Source: Streptomyces sp. NBC_01241 | GTDB lineage: Bacteria > Actinomycetota > Actinomycetes > Streptomycetales > Streptomycetaceae | Direction: 5' to 3' | DNA: 64,000 nt | NCBI RefSeq assembly: GCF_041435435.1 | Contig: NZ_CP108494.1 | Location: 2,266,501-2,330,500 of the forward strand | In this document: piece after piece, positions 26,584 through 35,581 of the stretch | How positions within the stretch are numbered: the stretch's first letter is position 1 | Layout of the letters: each line of letters opens with the position of its first letter | Position numbers and translations under genes: made by a program | Notes under the pieces: model-generated | What the model saw: the letters and a program-made list of their open reading frames with translations, nothing else | Told to the model about the DNA's origin: nothing | Databases searched by the model: none

Positions 26584-27287
26584 AATCTGCGGCGCGGGCC
26601 CGCCCAGCGCACATCGTGGTGGTAGGCGCGCAGCATCGCCCGGGCACGGGCACGGTGCCGCTTGCGGTAGAAGCGCTTCGCCCACATCGAGGTCGGCCGG
26701 GCCAGCCGGATCGCCCCGATCAGCGCGACGAACGGGACGAGGGTGCCGACGACCGCGAGCCGCGCCTTGCCCTTGAACAGGGCGATCAGCACGAAGCAGA
26801 AGTTGACGATCAGGGTCAGGACGACCCCGAGCCTGCTCTGCTGTTCGTCGCTGCTCAGCTCGTTCACACCGAACGGCGAGAATCCGGCCAGGACCAGCAG
26901 CACCAGCGCCGCGGTGAGGACGACGACCTCCACGCTCTGCCGGCCCTCCTCGGTCCAGTACACGTCGTCGAGATGGAGGATCAGGGCGAACTCGTCCAGC
27001 ACCAGACCCGCACCCATGCCGAAGATCACCGCGCAGACCGCCGCGGTGACACCGTGGTGCCCGCTGGCGACCGCCCCGAAGCCGCCGATGACGCTCAGCA
27101 CCACGCCGGGCACCACGTGGTGGACGTGCACTCCGCCGGGCGTGATGTTGCGGAACGGCCCCTTCCCCGCCCTGATCATCCGGGTGATGAACCGGGTGAC
27201 GGCGAAGGTGAGCACGAAGGCGGCCAGGGCCAGGAGCAACGGCAGCTTCCCCGGCTCGACGATGTTCACCTCGAACCAGTGACCCAT
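26526..27287 (-). CDS. Multi-pass membrane protein, uncharacterised
   Basis: A 253-residue protein with about six transmembrane helices (roughly 14-34, 50-70, 74-94, 118-138, 152-175 and 180-200) and a strongly basic C-terminal tail. It has a His-rich GGVHVHHVVPG segment after the first helix, GHHG after the second and an acidic DEFALILHLDDVYW segment after the third; together these could bind a metal. ATG 27287 is preferred over the in-frame ATG at 27326 because GGGAG lies 8 nt before it. The family is conserved in Streptomyces but I know no function. It converges on and overlaps the rhomboid-like gene by 58 bp. Confidence 0.82.
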   Translation of the reverse strand: MGHWFEVNIVEPGKLPLLLALAAFVLTFAVTRFITRMIRAGKGPFRNITPGGVHVHHVVPGVVLSVIGGFGAVASGHHGVTAAVCAVIFGMGAGLVLDEFALILHLDDVYWTEEGRQSVEVVVLTAALVLLVLAGFSPFGVNELSSDEQQSRLGVVLTLIVNFCFVLIALFKGKARLAVVGTLVPFVALIGAIRLARPTSMWAKRFYRKRHRARARAMLRAYHHDVRWAGPRRRFQDLIGGAPDRVPAPGRKP

Positions 27288-27362
27288 GCCACCCACTCCC
27301 GATAAGCCGCTTTCGTCATGGTCCATCGCACTATGACCAATCTATCGGCTCGTCACAGCGAT

Positions 27363-27368
27363 TAGCCT
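27363..27368 (+). promoter_or_regulatory. Putative -10 element (TAGCCT) of cobS
   Basis: It fits TANNNT and ends 7 nt before the GTG start; no Shine-Dalgarno is present. cobS may therefore have its own leaderless transcript apart from cobT. Confidence 0.45.
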
Positions 27369-27375
27369 GCGCGCC

Positions 27376-28155
27376 GTGAACTCCCTGAACCTCCACGGCC
27401 TGCGTTTCGCCTTCGGCACCCTGACCGTGCTTCCCGTCCGCGTCACCCGCTGGGACCGCGGTACCGCCCGCGCCGGGATGCTGTGCGCGCCGCTGGCCGG
27501 TCTCGTCGTGGGGCTCCTCGCGGCGGTGCCCGGTGGCCTGTTGCTGCTGCTCGGCTCCGGTCCGCTGCTCGCCGCGGTCGCCTCCGCCGCCGTGCCCGCG
27601 GTACTCACCCGGGGTCTGCATCTCGACGGTCTCGCGGACACCGCGGACGGCCTGGGCAGCGGCAGGCCCGCCGATGACGCCCTGCGGATCATGAAGCAGT
27701 CGGACATCGGGCCGTTCGGGGTGATCACCCTGCTGTTCGTGCTGCTGGCCCAGGTCGCGGTCCTCGACCAGTTGTACGGGCAGAGCTGGGCGCGCGGCGC
27801 GGTGGCGGCGGCCGTCGCAGCGGTCACCGCCCGGCTCGCGCTCACCCTGGCGTCCCGTCAGGGCATCCCTGCGGCCCGTCCGGAAGGGCTGGGTGCGGCG
27901 GTGGCGGGGACGGTCACGGTCCGGGCCGCGATGGCGGCCGGGGCGGTCGGGGTCGCGGCCTGCGCGGGTGCCGGTGCGCTCTTCGGCGGCTACGGGGCGC
28001 TGCACCACGCCCTCGCCGCACTGCTCGCCCTCGGCGCCGCCCAACTCCTGCTGCGGCACTGCGTGCGCCGCTTCGGCGGGGTGACCGGCGATGTCTTCGG
28101 CGCATTGGCGGAGACGGCGGCGACGGCGGCTCTGGTGGTGCTGGCGCTCGGTTAG
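27376..28155 (+). CDS. cobS: Adenosylcobinamide-GDP ribazoletransferase (cobalamin synthase)
   Basis: A 259-residue integral membrane enzyme that joins AdoCbi-GDP and alpha-ribazole (phosphate), the last step of cobalamin assembly. Family features are FAFGTLTVLPV near the N-terminus, the acidic metal-binding motif LHLDGLADTADGLGS and the DIGPFGVI segment, with six or seven transmembrane helices. It completes the local cobU-cobT-cobS set. The GTG start appears leaderless. Its 3' end overlaps the convergent GH114 gene by 4 bp, with no room for a terminator between them. Confidence 0.95.
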   Translation: MNSLNLHGLRFAFGTLTVLPVRVTRWDRGTARAGMLCAPLAGLVVGLLAAVPGGLLLLLGSGPLLAAVASAAVPAVLTRGLHLDGLADTADGLGSGRPADDALRIMKQSDIGPFGVITLLFVLLAQVAVLDQLYGQSWARGAVAAAVAAVTARLALTLASRQGIPAARPEGLGAAVAGTVTVRAAMAAGAVGVAACAGAGALFGGYGALHHALAALLALGAAQLLLRHCVRRFGGVTGDVFGALAETAATAALVVLALG

Positions 28156-29024
28156 GGGCTTTCGGCTTCGGAGCCCGATCCGCCCGTACCGTTCCGGAAG
28201 CGCGCCTTCGGGCACTCCTGGCGCCACACGCCCAGTTCGTACTTCTTCCGCAGCGAGCTGAGCCCCAGCTGCTTCGACGCGGCGCAGAACCGGGCGACCG
28301 GCAGCTCGTACTCCACGTGGAAGACGGCCTTGCCCTCCTTCACGAACGGAGTGAGGGCCTCGCACTCCTCGTACTGCGCGCACTGCTCGTTGACCGCGAA
28401 GTCGAAGTCGGGCTCCAGCTCCGGTATCTGGCCGAGATCGTTCTTCAGGCCGACGGCGAGTCCATGACGGTGGGCGATACGGGCGACGAGCCGGTTGTAA
28501 CGCAACTGGTCGGCGGCGGTCAGCGGGAAGCCCGTACGGTTGCGGTAGCCGTCCATGTTGTCGGGCTCGACCGCGTCGAAGCCCTTCTTCGCGCACATCG
28601 CGATCCGGCGTTCCATCAGCGGCTCCAGGACGTCCGTGCGGCGGATGTCGAGCCAGTACTCCCCCTCCCAGCCGTTGCTCCTCCCCCGTATCGCGGCGGG
28701 GAACTTCCCGGCGTCCGGACGGAAGTCCTCCCAGGCGCCGGTGGAGAGGTAGCAGATCACCTTGCGGCCCCGGCGGTGCAGATCGGCGACGGCCGAGGCC
28801 CGGTGGCCGAAGCCGTCGATGTCGTACACCGGGACGTCCACCGTGGGGTCCAGCCGGCCGGAGAGCTGCCACTGCCAGCCGATGCCCGGCTCCGGCCGCC
28901 ACCGGCCCTTCGAGTCGGGCTCCGCAGCCGTGGTGCAGCCGCTCAGCAGGGCCAGCAGCATCAGTACAGTCACGGGCAGCGCCCGGTCCGTTCCCCGCAC
29001 GCGTGCGGCCCCGCGGGCGCGCAT
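28152..29024 (-). CDS. GH114-family (endo-alpha-1,4-polygalactosaminidase-like) lipoprotein
   Basis: A 290-residue exported lipoprotein: basic N-terminus, hydrophobic core, lipobox ALLSGC (Cys29). The mature part is a single GH114-type TIM-barrel: WQWQLSG, VPVYDIDGF, VICYLSTGAWEDFRPDAG, the acidic FDAVEPDNMDGY and a late FDFAVNEQC. GH114 members cut galactosaminogalactan-type polymers; the true substrate here is unknown. The ATG at 29024 has GGAGAAG 4-5 nt upstream, which decides against longer frames. Confidence 0.9.
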   Translation of the reverse strand: MRARGAARVRGTDRALPVTVLMLLALLSGCTTAAEPDSKGRWRPEPGIGWQWQLSGRLDPTVDVPVYDIDGFGHRASAVADLHRRGRKVICYLSTGAWEDFRPDAGKFPAAIRGRSNGWEGEYWLDIRRTDVLEPLMERRIAMCAKKGFDAVEPDNMDGYRNRTGFPLTAADQLRYNRLVARIAHRHGLAVGLKNDLGQIPELEPDFDFAVNEQCAQYEECEALTPFVKEGKAVFHVEYELPVARFCAASKQLGLSSLRKKYELGVWRQECPKARFRNGTGGSGSEAESP

Positions 29025-29299
29025 GGTCTTCTCCCCCTGTTGGTCCGGTACCACCAACGACCCTACGTCCACGGCGCGTTCCGGCCGCACGGACCCGGTC
29101 CCGGGCCGCTCCCGGGCCGCTCCCGGCCCGTGGCCCGGGCCCCCGCAACAGGCCATCGACGGCCCGCCGCCGTGATACCGCAGCAAAGGCGCGCGTAGGC
29201 TCATTCCCGGCACATTGCGGCGGCGTCTACGATGCGCCGGGCACGGTCGGCCCACCCATCGACCGACAACGAACTCAACGGAAGCGAGATTTCACCACC

Positions 29300-30844
29300 G
29301 TGACTGCTCTCACTCTCAGCACTGCCGGTGCGGCGACGCTGCGCGCCGACGCACTCGTCGTCGGCGTCGCCAAGGGAGCCAAGGGGCCGGTCCTCGCACC
29401 GGGCTCCGAGGCCGTGGACAAGGCGTTCGACGGAAAGCTCGCCACCGTCCTGGAGGCCCTGGGCGCCGCGGGTGCCGAGGGCGAGGTGACCAAGCTCCCC
29501 GCGCCCGACGGCCTCAAGGTCCCGGTCGTCATCGCGGTCGGCCTCGGCTCCGTCCCGGAGAAGGACGAGGCGTACGACGCCGAGGCGCTGCGCAGGGCCG
29601 CGGGCTCCGCCGCGCGCGCCCTGGCCGGTTCGAAGAAGGCCGGCTTCGCACTGCCCATCGCCTCCGTCGAGGACGCCGGGGCGATCGCCGAGGGCGCGCT
29701 CCTCGGTGCGTACGCCTTCACCGCGTACCAGGGCGGCGAGAACAAGCTGGCGCCCAAGGACAAGAAGAACGGCAACGGCCCGAAGCAGCCGCTCGCCGAG
29801 GTCGCCCTGCTCGGCACCAAGCCGCGCGACAAGGCGTTCAAGGCGGCCGCGGACCGCGCGCTCGCGATCGTCGAGGAGATCAACCGCGCCCGCGACCTGA
29901 TCAACACCCCGCCGAACGACCTGTACCCCGAGTCCTTCGCCGCCGTGGCCACCGCCGCGGGCAAGGAGCACGGCATCAAGGTGCAGGTCCTCGACGAGAA
30001 GGCCCTCGTCAAGGGCGGCTTCGGCGGCCTGCTGGGCGTCGGCCAGGGCTCGACCCACGGCCCGCGCCTGGTGAAGCTCGCCTACACGCACCCGAAGGCG
30101 GAGAAGACCCTGGCCCTCGTCGGCAAGGGCATCACCTACGACTCGGGCGGCATCTCGCTGAAGCCGGCCGGCCACAACGAGACGATGAAGTGCGACATGA
30201 GCGGCGCCGCCGCCGTGTTCGCGAGCGTCGTCGCGGCCGCCCGTCTGGGCCTGCGGGTCAATGTCACCGGCTGGCTGGCGCTCGCCGAGAACATGCCGTC
30301 GGGCAACGCCACCCGCCCCGGTGACGTGCTGCGCATGTACAGCGGCAAGACCGTCGAGGTCCTCAACACGGACGCCGAGGGCCGGCTCGTCCTCGCCGAC
30401 GCGCTGACCCGCGCCTCCGAGGAGAACCCGGACGCGATCGTCGACGTGGCGACCCTGACCGGCGCCATGGTGCTGGCGCTGGGCAACCGCACCTTCGGCA
30501 TCATGGCCAACGACGACGCCTTCCGTACCTCCATCCACGAGATCGCCGAGGAGGTCGGCGAGGCCTCCTGGCCGATGCCGCTCCCCGCCGACCTGCGCAA
30601 GGGCATGGACTCCCCGACCGCCGACATCGCCAACATGGGCGAGCGGATGGGCGGCGGCCTGGTGGCCGGTCTGTTCCTGCAGGAGTTCGTGGGCGAGGGC
30701 ATCGCCTGGGCGCACCTGGACATCGCGGGCCCGGCCTTCCACGAGGGCGCGCCGTACGGCTACACGCCGAAGGGCGGCACCGGTTCCGCGGTCCGCACGC
30801 TGGTGAAGCTGGCGGAGCGCACCGCGGCCGGAGACCTCGGCTGA
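29300..30844 (+). CDS. pepA: Leucyl aminopeptidase (M17)
   Basis: A 514-residue cytosolic zinc/manganese aminopeptidase. The M17 catalytic region is complete: VGKGITYDSGGISLKPA (metal-binding Lys and Asp), MKCDMSGAAAV, and the signature NTDAEGRLVLAD starting at Asn356. The N-terminal 170 residues are the variable M17 N-domain with an Ala/Lys-rich stretch. GTG 29300 is chosen because homology (TALTLSTAGA) begins there; the frame is open for about 300 bp upstream. A GGAAG lies about 16 nt upstream, farther than usual. A strong terminator follows. Confidence 0.95.
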   Translation: MTALTLSTAGAATLRADALVVGVAKGAKGPVLAPGSEAVDKAFDGKLATVLEALGAAGAEGEVTKLPAPDGLKVPVVIAVGLGSVPEKDEAYDAEALRRAAGSAARALAGSKKAGFALPIASVEDAGAIAEGALLGAYAFTAYQGGENKLAPKDKKNGNGPKQPLAEVALLGTKPRDKAFKAAADRALAIVEEINRARDLINTPPNDLYPESFAAVATAAGKEHGIKVQVLDEKALVKGGFGGLLGVGQGSTHGPRLVKLAYTHPKAEKTLALVGKGITYDSGGISLKPAGHNETMKCDMSGAAAVFASVVAAARLGLRVNVTGWLALAENMPSGNATRPGDVLRMYSGKTVEVLNTDAEGRLVLADALTRASEENPDAIVDVATLTGAMVLALGNRTFGIMANDDAFRTSIHEIAEEVGEASWPMPLPADLRKGMDSPTADIANMGERMGGGLVAGLFLQEFVGEGIAWAHLDIAGPAFHEGAPYGYTPKGGTGSAVRTLVKLAERTAAGDLG

Positions 30845-30856
30845 CGTCGCAACTGC

Positions 30857-30890
30857 CGTACGGCCCCGGGCATACGTCCGGGGCCGTACG
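30857..30890 (+). terminator. Terminator of pepA
   Basis: A perfect 13-bp stem (CGTACGGCCCCGG with CCGGGGCCGTACG) and an 8-nt loop, 13 bp past the stop. Confidence 0.9.
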
Positions 30891-31027
30891 TGTCCCCCCG
30901 TGGCATCGCGGCACGGATCCAGCAGGTTTCGCTCTCAACGAAATCAGTAGGCCCTCCCGTCTCCCACCACCACCCTTCCGACGCCGCGCTGCGCGCCTAT
31001 CCTTTTTTTCTACGCAGCGGTAACCAC

Positions 31028-31053
31028 CCGGGACGAATGATCATCCGTCTCGG
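31028..31053. promoter_or_regulatory. 26-bp near-palindrome upstream of lpd
   Basis: The sequence is centred on ATGATCAT; 11 of its 13 base pairs are symmetric (CCGGGACG-AATGATCATC-CGTCTCGG). The dyad without a long loop is typical of a dimeric repressor operator and it sits 171 bp before the lpd start. The binding protein is unknown. Confidence 0.55.
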
Positions 31054-31224
31054 ACCCGGGCCCCGCGTCCCGCCCGCCGTCAACAAGTGCGAAGATGGGT
31101 TCTCGGCAGGACAGGGCCCCCACCACAGGGCCGAATAACAAAAGCGGCCGAACACCAGCCGACCGGCCGGTCATCCCCCAGCGACGGGGCCCGGCATACG
31201 GCGCACATGCATGGAGGACGTGAC

Positions 31225-32613
31225 GTGGCGAACGACGCCAGCACCGTTTTCGACCTAGTGATCCTCGGCGGTGGTAGCGGCGGTTACGCCGCGGCCCTGC
31301 GCGGAGCGCAGCTGGGCCTGGACGTCGCTCTGATCGAGAAGGGCAAGGTCGGCGGCACCTGCCTGCACAACGGCTGTATCCCCACGAAGGCCCTGCTGCA
31401 CGCCGGCGAGATTGCCGACCAGGCGCGCGAGGCCGACCAGTTCGGCGTCAAGGCCACCTTCGAGGGCATCGACATCCAGGCCGTCCACAAGTACAAGGAC
31501 GACGTGATCTCGGGCCTGTACAAGGGTCTGCAGGGTCTCATCGCCTCGCGCAAGGTCACCTACATCGAGGGTGAGGGACGACTCTCCTCCCCCACCTCGG
31601 TGGACGTGAACGGCCGGCGCGTCCAGGGCCGTCACGTGCTGCTCGCGACCGGCTCCGTGCCGAAGTCGCTGCCGGGCCTGGAGATCGACGGCAACCGCAT
31701 CATCTCCTCGGACCACGCACTGAAGCTGGACCGCGTCCCGAAGTCCGCGATCGTGCTGGGCGGCGGCGTCATCGGCGTCGAGTTCGCCTCGGCGTGGACC
31801 TCCTTCGGCACCGACGTCACGATCATCGAGGGCCTGAAGCACCTCGTCCCGGTCGAGGACGAGAACAGCTCGAAGCTTCTTGAGCGCGCCTTCCGCAAGC
31901 GCGGCATCAAGTTCAACCTCGGTACGTTCTTCAAGAGCGCCGAGTACACGCAGGACGGCGTCCGCGTGACCCTCGCCGACGGCAAGACCTTCGAGGCGGA
32001 GGTCCTGCTGGTCGCCATCGGCCGCGGCCCGGTCTCGCAGGGCCTGGGCTACGAGGAGGCCGGCGTCGCGATGGACCGCGGCTACGTCCTCGTCGACGAG
32101 TACATGCAGACCAACGTTCCGACCATCTCGGCCGTGGGCGACCTGGCCCCGACGCTCCAGCTCGCCCACGTCGGCTTCGCCGAGGGCATCCTGGTGGCGG
32201 AGCGGCTGGCCGGTCTGAAGACCGTTCCGATCGACTACGACGGTGTTCCCCGGGTGACGTACTGCCACCCCGAGGTCGCCTCCGTGGGCATCACCGAGGC
32301 CAAGGCCAAGGAGCTCTACGGCGCGGACAAGGTCGTCGCTCTGAAGTACAACCTCGCGGGCAACGGCAAGAGCAAGATCCTCAAGACCGCCGGTGAGATC
32401 AAGCTCGTCCAGGTCAAGGACGGTGCCGTGGTCGGCGTCCACATGGTCGGTGACCGTATGGGCGAGCAGGTCGGCGAAGCCCAGCTGATCTACAACTGGG
32501 AGGCGCTGCCCGCCGAGGTCGCGCAGCTCATCCACGCCCACCCGACCCAGAGCGAGGCGCTCGGCGAGGCCCACCTGGCCCTGGCCGGCAAGCCGCTGCA
32601 CTCCCACGACTGA
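31225..32613 (+). CDS. lpd: Dihydrolipoamide dehydrogenase (E3)
   Basis: A 462-residue flavoprotein that reoxidises dihydrolipoyl groups of 2-oxo acid dehydrogenase complexes with NAD+. The FAD motif GGGSGGYAAALRGAQLG, the redox disulfide GGTCLHNGCIPTKAL (Cys46, Cys51), the NAD motif GGGVIGVEFASAW and the C-terminal catalytic HAHPTQSEALGE are all present. GTG 31225 has GGAGG 7 nt upstream. It is followed after 61 bp by the E2 gene, and aceE (E1) is 3 kb further on, so it most likely serves pyruvate dehydrogenase and also 2-oxoglutarate dehydrogenase. Confidence 0.97.
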   Translation: MANDASTVFDLVILGGGSGGYAAALRGAQLGLDVALIEKGKVGGTCLHNGCIPTKALLHAGEIADQAREADQFGVKATFEGIDIQAVHKYKDDVISGLYKGLQGLIASRKVTYIEGEGRLSSPTSVDVNGRRVQGRHVLLATGSVPKSLPGLEIDGNRIISSDHALKLDRVPKSAIVLGGGVIGVEFASAWTSFGTDVTIIEGLKHLVPVEDENSSKLLERAFRKRGIKFNLGTFFKSAEYTQDGVRVTLADGKTFEAEVLLVAIGRGPVSQGLGYEEAGVAMDRGYVLVDEYMQTNVPTISAVGDLAPTLQLAHVGFAEGILVAERLAGLKTVPIDYDGVPRVTYCHPEVASVGITEAKAKELYGADKVVALKYNLAGNGKSKILKTAGEIKLVQVKDGAVVGVHMVGDRMGEQVGEAQLIYNWEALPAEVAQLIHAHPTQSEALGEAHLALAGKPLHSHD

Positions 32614-32674
32614 TCAGTCGACCGGGCGCGACGACCGACCTACTTCCGCACTTTCGTAAGGAGCAACTGAAACC

Positions 32675-34459
32675 ATGTCGGTTTCCGTAACCCTTCCGGC
32701 GCTCGGCGAGAGCGTCACCGAGGGCACTGTCACCCGCTGGCTGAAGGCCGAGGGCGAGCGAGTCGAGGCCGACGAGCCGTTGCTCGAGGTTTCGACCGAC
32801 AAGGTCGACACCGAGATCCCGGCCCCCGCGGCCGGCATCCTCTCGGCCATCAAGGTCGCCGAGGACGAGACCGTCGAGGTCGGCGCCGAGCTGGCCGTCA
32901 TCGACGACGGCACGGGTGCGCCCGCTGCCGCCGCGGCTCCGGCCGCCGAGCCCGCAGCCGCCCCGGCGCCGGCGCCGGTCGCCGAGGCCCCCGCCGCCGC
33001 TGCTCCGGCCCCCGTGGCCGAGGCTCCGGCCGCCGCCCCGGCCGGTGGCGCCGCCGGTACCGACGTCACCCTCCCGGCGCTCGGCGAGAGCGTCACCGAG
33101 GGCACCGTCACCCGCTGGCTGAAGGAGGTCGGCGAGGAGGTCACGGAGGACGAGCCCCTCCTGGAGGTCTCCACGGACAAGGTCGACACCGAGATCCCGG
33201 CCCCGGTTTCCGGTGTGCTGCTGGAGATCGTCGTCGCCGAGGACGAGACCGCCGAGGTCGGCGCCAAGCTCGCCGTCATCGGTGCCGCGGGTGCCGCTCC
33301 GGCGGCTGCCCCGGCTCCGGCCGCTCCGGCGCCCGCCGCCGCCCCGGCCGCCCCCGCACCGGCTCCGGCTGTTCCGGTCGCCCCGGCACCGGCTCCGGCC
33401 CCGGTGGCGCCCGCCGCCCCGGTCGCCGCTCCGGCTCCGGTGGCTCCGGCCGCTCCGGCCCCCGTGGCCCCGGCCGCTCCGGCCCCCGTGGCCGCTCCGG
33501 CTCCGGTCTCCCCGACGGCCCCCGTCGACGAGGGCGCGTACGTCACGCCACTGGTGCGCAAGCTCGCCTCCGAGAGCGGTGTCGACCTGAGCACCGTCAA
33601 GGGCACCGGCGTCGGTGGCCGGATCCGCAAGCAGGACGTCGCCGCCGCCGCGGAGGCCGCCAGGGCCGCCGCCGCTGCCCCGGCCCCCGCCGCCGCGCCC
33701 GCCGCCGCCAAGGCGCCGAAGCTGGAGGCCTCCCCGCTGCGCGGTCAGACGGTCAAGATGACCCGCATGCGCAAGGTCATCGGCGACAACATGATGAAGG
33801 CGCTGCACTCGCAGGCCCAGCTGACCTCGGTCGTCGAGGTCGACATCACCAAGCTGATGAAGCTGCGCAACCAGGCGAAGGCCGCATTCGCCGCCCGTGA
33901 GGGCGTCAAGCTGTCCCCGATGCCGTTCTTCGTGAAGGCGGCGGCCCAGGCGCTGAAGGCCCACCCGGTCGTCAACGCCCGGATCAACGAGGACGAGGGC
34001 ACCATCACGTACTTCGACTCGGAGAACATCGGCATCGCCGTGGACGCCGAGAAGGGTCTGATGACACCGGTCATCAAGGGTGCGGGCGACCTGAACATCG
34101 CCGGTATCTCGAAGAAGACCGCCGAGCTGGCCGGCAAGGCCCGCGGTGGCGGCCTGACGCCGGACGACATGTCCGGTGCCACCTTCACCGTCAGCAACAC
34201 CGGCTCGCGCGGTGCGCTGTTCGACACCGTCATCGTGCCTCCGAACCAGGCAGCCATCCTGGGCATCGGTGCCACGGTCCGCCGCCCGGTGGTCATCGAC
34301 CACCCGGACCTCGGCGAGACGATCGCGGTGCGCGACATGACGTACCTCTCGCTCTCCTACGACCACCGTCTGGTGGACGGCGCGGACGCCGCCCGTTACC
34401 TGACCTCGGTCAAGGCGATCCTGGAGGCCGGTGAGTTCGAGGTCGAGCTCGGCCTCTGA
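32675..34459 (+). CDS. sucB: Dihydrolipoamide acyltransferase E2 (usually labelled SucB; probably the PDH E2)
   Basis: A 594-residue E2 with two N-terminal lipoyl domains (lipoyl-lysines Lys43 and Lys169, each in [10 protein letters not shown]), long Ala/Pro linkers (about 90-125 and 205-285), a peripheral-subunit-binding domain (about 290-330, [17 protein letters not shown]) and the catalytic acyltransferase core with His564-x3-Asp568 in YDHRLVDG. Streptomyces annotations call this SucB, but in actinobacteria the oxoglutarate-specific E2 core is fused to the KGD E1 protein and this stand-alone E2 serves pyruvate dehydrogenase (as DlaT of M. tuberculosis). Neighbouring lpd and aceE support that. 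ATG after AAGGAG. A hairpin follows. Confidence 0.93.
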   Translation: MSVSVTLPALGESVTEGTVTRWLKAEGERVEADEPLLEVSTDKVDTEIPAPAAGILSAIKVAEDETVEVGAELAVIDDGTGAPAAAAAPAAEPAAAPAPAPVAEAPAAAAPAPVAEAPAAAPAGGAAGTDVTLPALGESVTEGTVTRWLKEVGEEVTEDEPLLEVSTDKVDTEIPAPVSGVLLEIVVAEDETAEVGAKLAVIGAAGAAPAAAPAPAAPAPAAAPAAPAPAPAVPVAPAPAPAPVAPAAPVAAPAPVAPAAPAPVAPAAPAPVAAPAPVSPTAPVDEGAYVTPLVRKLASESGVDLSTVKGTGVGGRIRKQDVAAAAEAARAAAAAPAPAAAPAAAKAPKLEASPLRGQTVKMTRMRKVIGDNMMKALHSQAQLTSVVEVDITKLMKLRNQAKAAFAAREGVKLSPMPFFVKAAAQALKAHPVVNARINEDEGTITYFDSENIGIAVDAEKGLMTPVIKGAGDLNIAGISKKTAELAGKARGGGLTPDDMSGATFTVSNTGSRGALFDTVIVPPNQAAILGIGATVRRPVVIDHPDLGETIAVRDMTYLSLSYDHRLVDGADAARYLTSVKAILEAGEFEVELGL

Positions 34460-34486
34460 GCACCACGGTTGTAACCAGCCTCACCA

Positions 34487-34527
34487 GCGGCGCCCCCGTC
34501 CGGACCACTTCCGGGCGGGGGCGCCGC
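34487..34527 (+). terminator. Terminator of the lpd-E2 operon
   Basis: A 12-bp perfect outer stem (GCGGCGCCCCCG with CGGGGGCGCCGC) extended by CCGG/CCGG, 27 bp past the stop. Confidence 0.9.
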
Positions 34528-34605
34528 CGTATTGTCTAGTCACCACCGGTCGCCGCTTCGGCGTCGACCGGAACGGCAGCGCCGGTTTCTCCGAAGGAGC
34601 CCCTC

Positions 34606-35229
34606 ATGACCCCGCCCGTCGTCCACTCGCTGCGCGAACAGATCCGCGAGCACATCGTGGACGGGATCGTCAGCGGGCGCTGGAAGCCGGGCGAGCGGAT
34701 CGTGGAGCGGCGGATCGCCACCGAGCTGGAAGTCAGCCAGACGCCCGTACGCGAGGCGCTGCGGGAACTGGAGACGCTCCGGCTGATCGAGTCGGCGCCC
34801 AACAAGGGCGTACGCGTACGGAACCTGACGGCGGCCGACCTGGAGGAGTCCTATCCGGTACGGGCCGGTCTGGAGCAGATCGCCGCGGAACTGGCGGCTC
34901 CGGCGCTCGGCGAGGACTGCTCACGGCTGTCGCCGCACGTAGCGGCGCTCTACGAGGCCGACCGGCTGGCCGACGGCGAGGCGCAGGTGCGGTACACGGT
35001 GGCGTTCCACCGGGAAATGGTGCGGGCGGCCGGGAACGCCGTACTGCTGCACACCTGGGAAGGGCTGGGCATCGAGGTGTTCACCGCCCTGTCGATCCGG
35101 TGGCTGGGCACGGTGCAGAAGTCGTACGCGGAGGAGCACGAGGCCCTCATCGAAGCCTTCCTGCGGAAGGACCCGGACATCGGGATCCTGGTCAAGGCCC
35201 ACGTCCTCGGCTGCGCGCCCCGCGCCTGA
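34606..35229 (+). CDS. GntR-family regulator, FCD (FadR) subfamily
   Basis: A 207-residue DNA-binding protein. Residues 5-72 are the GntR winged HTH (SLREQIREHIVDGIVSG, then ATELEVSQTPVREALRELE). Residues 78-205 are a helical FCD effector domain with an AFHREMVRAAGN segment that should carry metal or effector-binding residues. The ATG follows AAGGAG. It sits between the PDH E2/E3 genes and aceE on the same strand, which makes it a candidate regulator of pyruvate dehydrogenase, by analogy with PdhR; this is inference. A candidate target is the palindrome at 35468-35482. Confidence 0.92.
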   Translation: MTPPVVHSLREQIREHIVDGIVSGRWKPGERIVERRIATELEVSQTPVREALRELETLRLIESAPNKGVRVRNLTAADLEESYPVRAGLEQIAAELAAPALGEDCSRLSPHVAALYEADRLADGEAQVRYTVAFHREMVRAAGNAVLLHTWEGLGIEVFTALSIRWLGTVQKSYAEEHEALIEAFLRKDPDIGILVKAHVLGCAPRA

Positions 35230-35581
35230 GTCCGCACGCGTCACGCGCCCGAGCGGCGTGCGCATCGCCGTCCGAGACGCGCAGGCGCATCCGCCGCCGC
35301 GGACGCGTACGCGACTCCGCCCGAGCAGCGTACTCACCTGTCGCAACACGCGCTCACACGTGCAAGCGGGCGCCCCTTTTGTGCGTTAAATCCCGTCACT
35401 CCGTGCCCGGCTTTACGGCACCGAATGCCACTTTCTTCATATCGAGAAGTTTTGCCGTTCATCCTTTGATCGATCATCGATCGGCGGCTTAGAGTTCACT
35501 CCGCGGGCCCACCGGCCCCATCGCCCTGTCCTGCCAGTCAGGGCCTTTCTCCACCCCCCTCCACTCCGGAAGGCGGCGATC
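35230..35581. other. Intergenic region between the GntR gene and aceE
   Basis: 352 bp with no supported gene. The first 130 bp are GC-rich with short CGCGTACGCG-like repeats. From about 35375 the sequence turns A+T-rich (runs such as CCCCTTTTG and TTTCTTCATA) and ends in the aceE promoter/operator, leaving a leader of about 80 nt. Confidence 0.7.
35466..35495 (+). promoter_or_regulatory. Predicted aceE promoter with overlapping operator
   Basis: TTGATC (35466-35471) and TAGAGT (35490-35495) are 18 bp apart and resemble a vegetative promoter. A perfect 15-bp odd palindrome, GATCGATCATCGATC (35468-35482), covers the -35 and half the spacer, the classic site for a repressor. It is 100 bp upstream of aceE. 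Confidence 0.65.

Larger units (their letters stand above)
30845..31224. other. Intergenic region between pepA and lpd
   Basis: 380 bp without a supported gene. It holds the pepA terminator (30857-30890), an A+T-rich T7 run near 31002-31011 and a near-perfect 26-bp palindrome (31028-31053). The rest is probably the lpd promoter and a 5' leader of up to about 150 nt. Confidence 0.7.
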
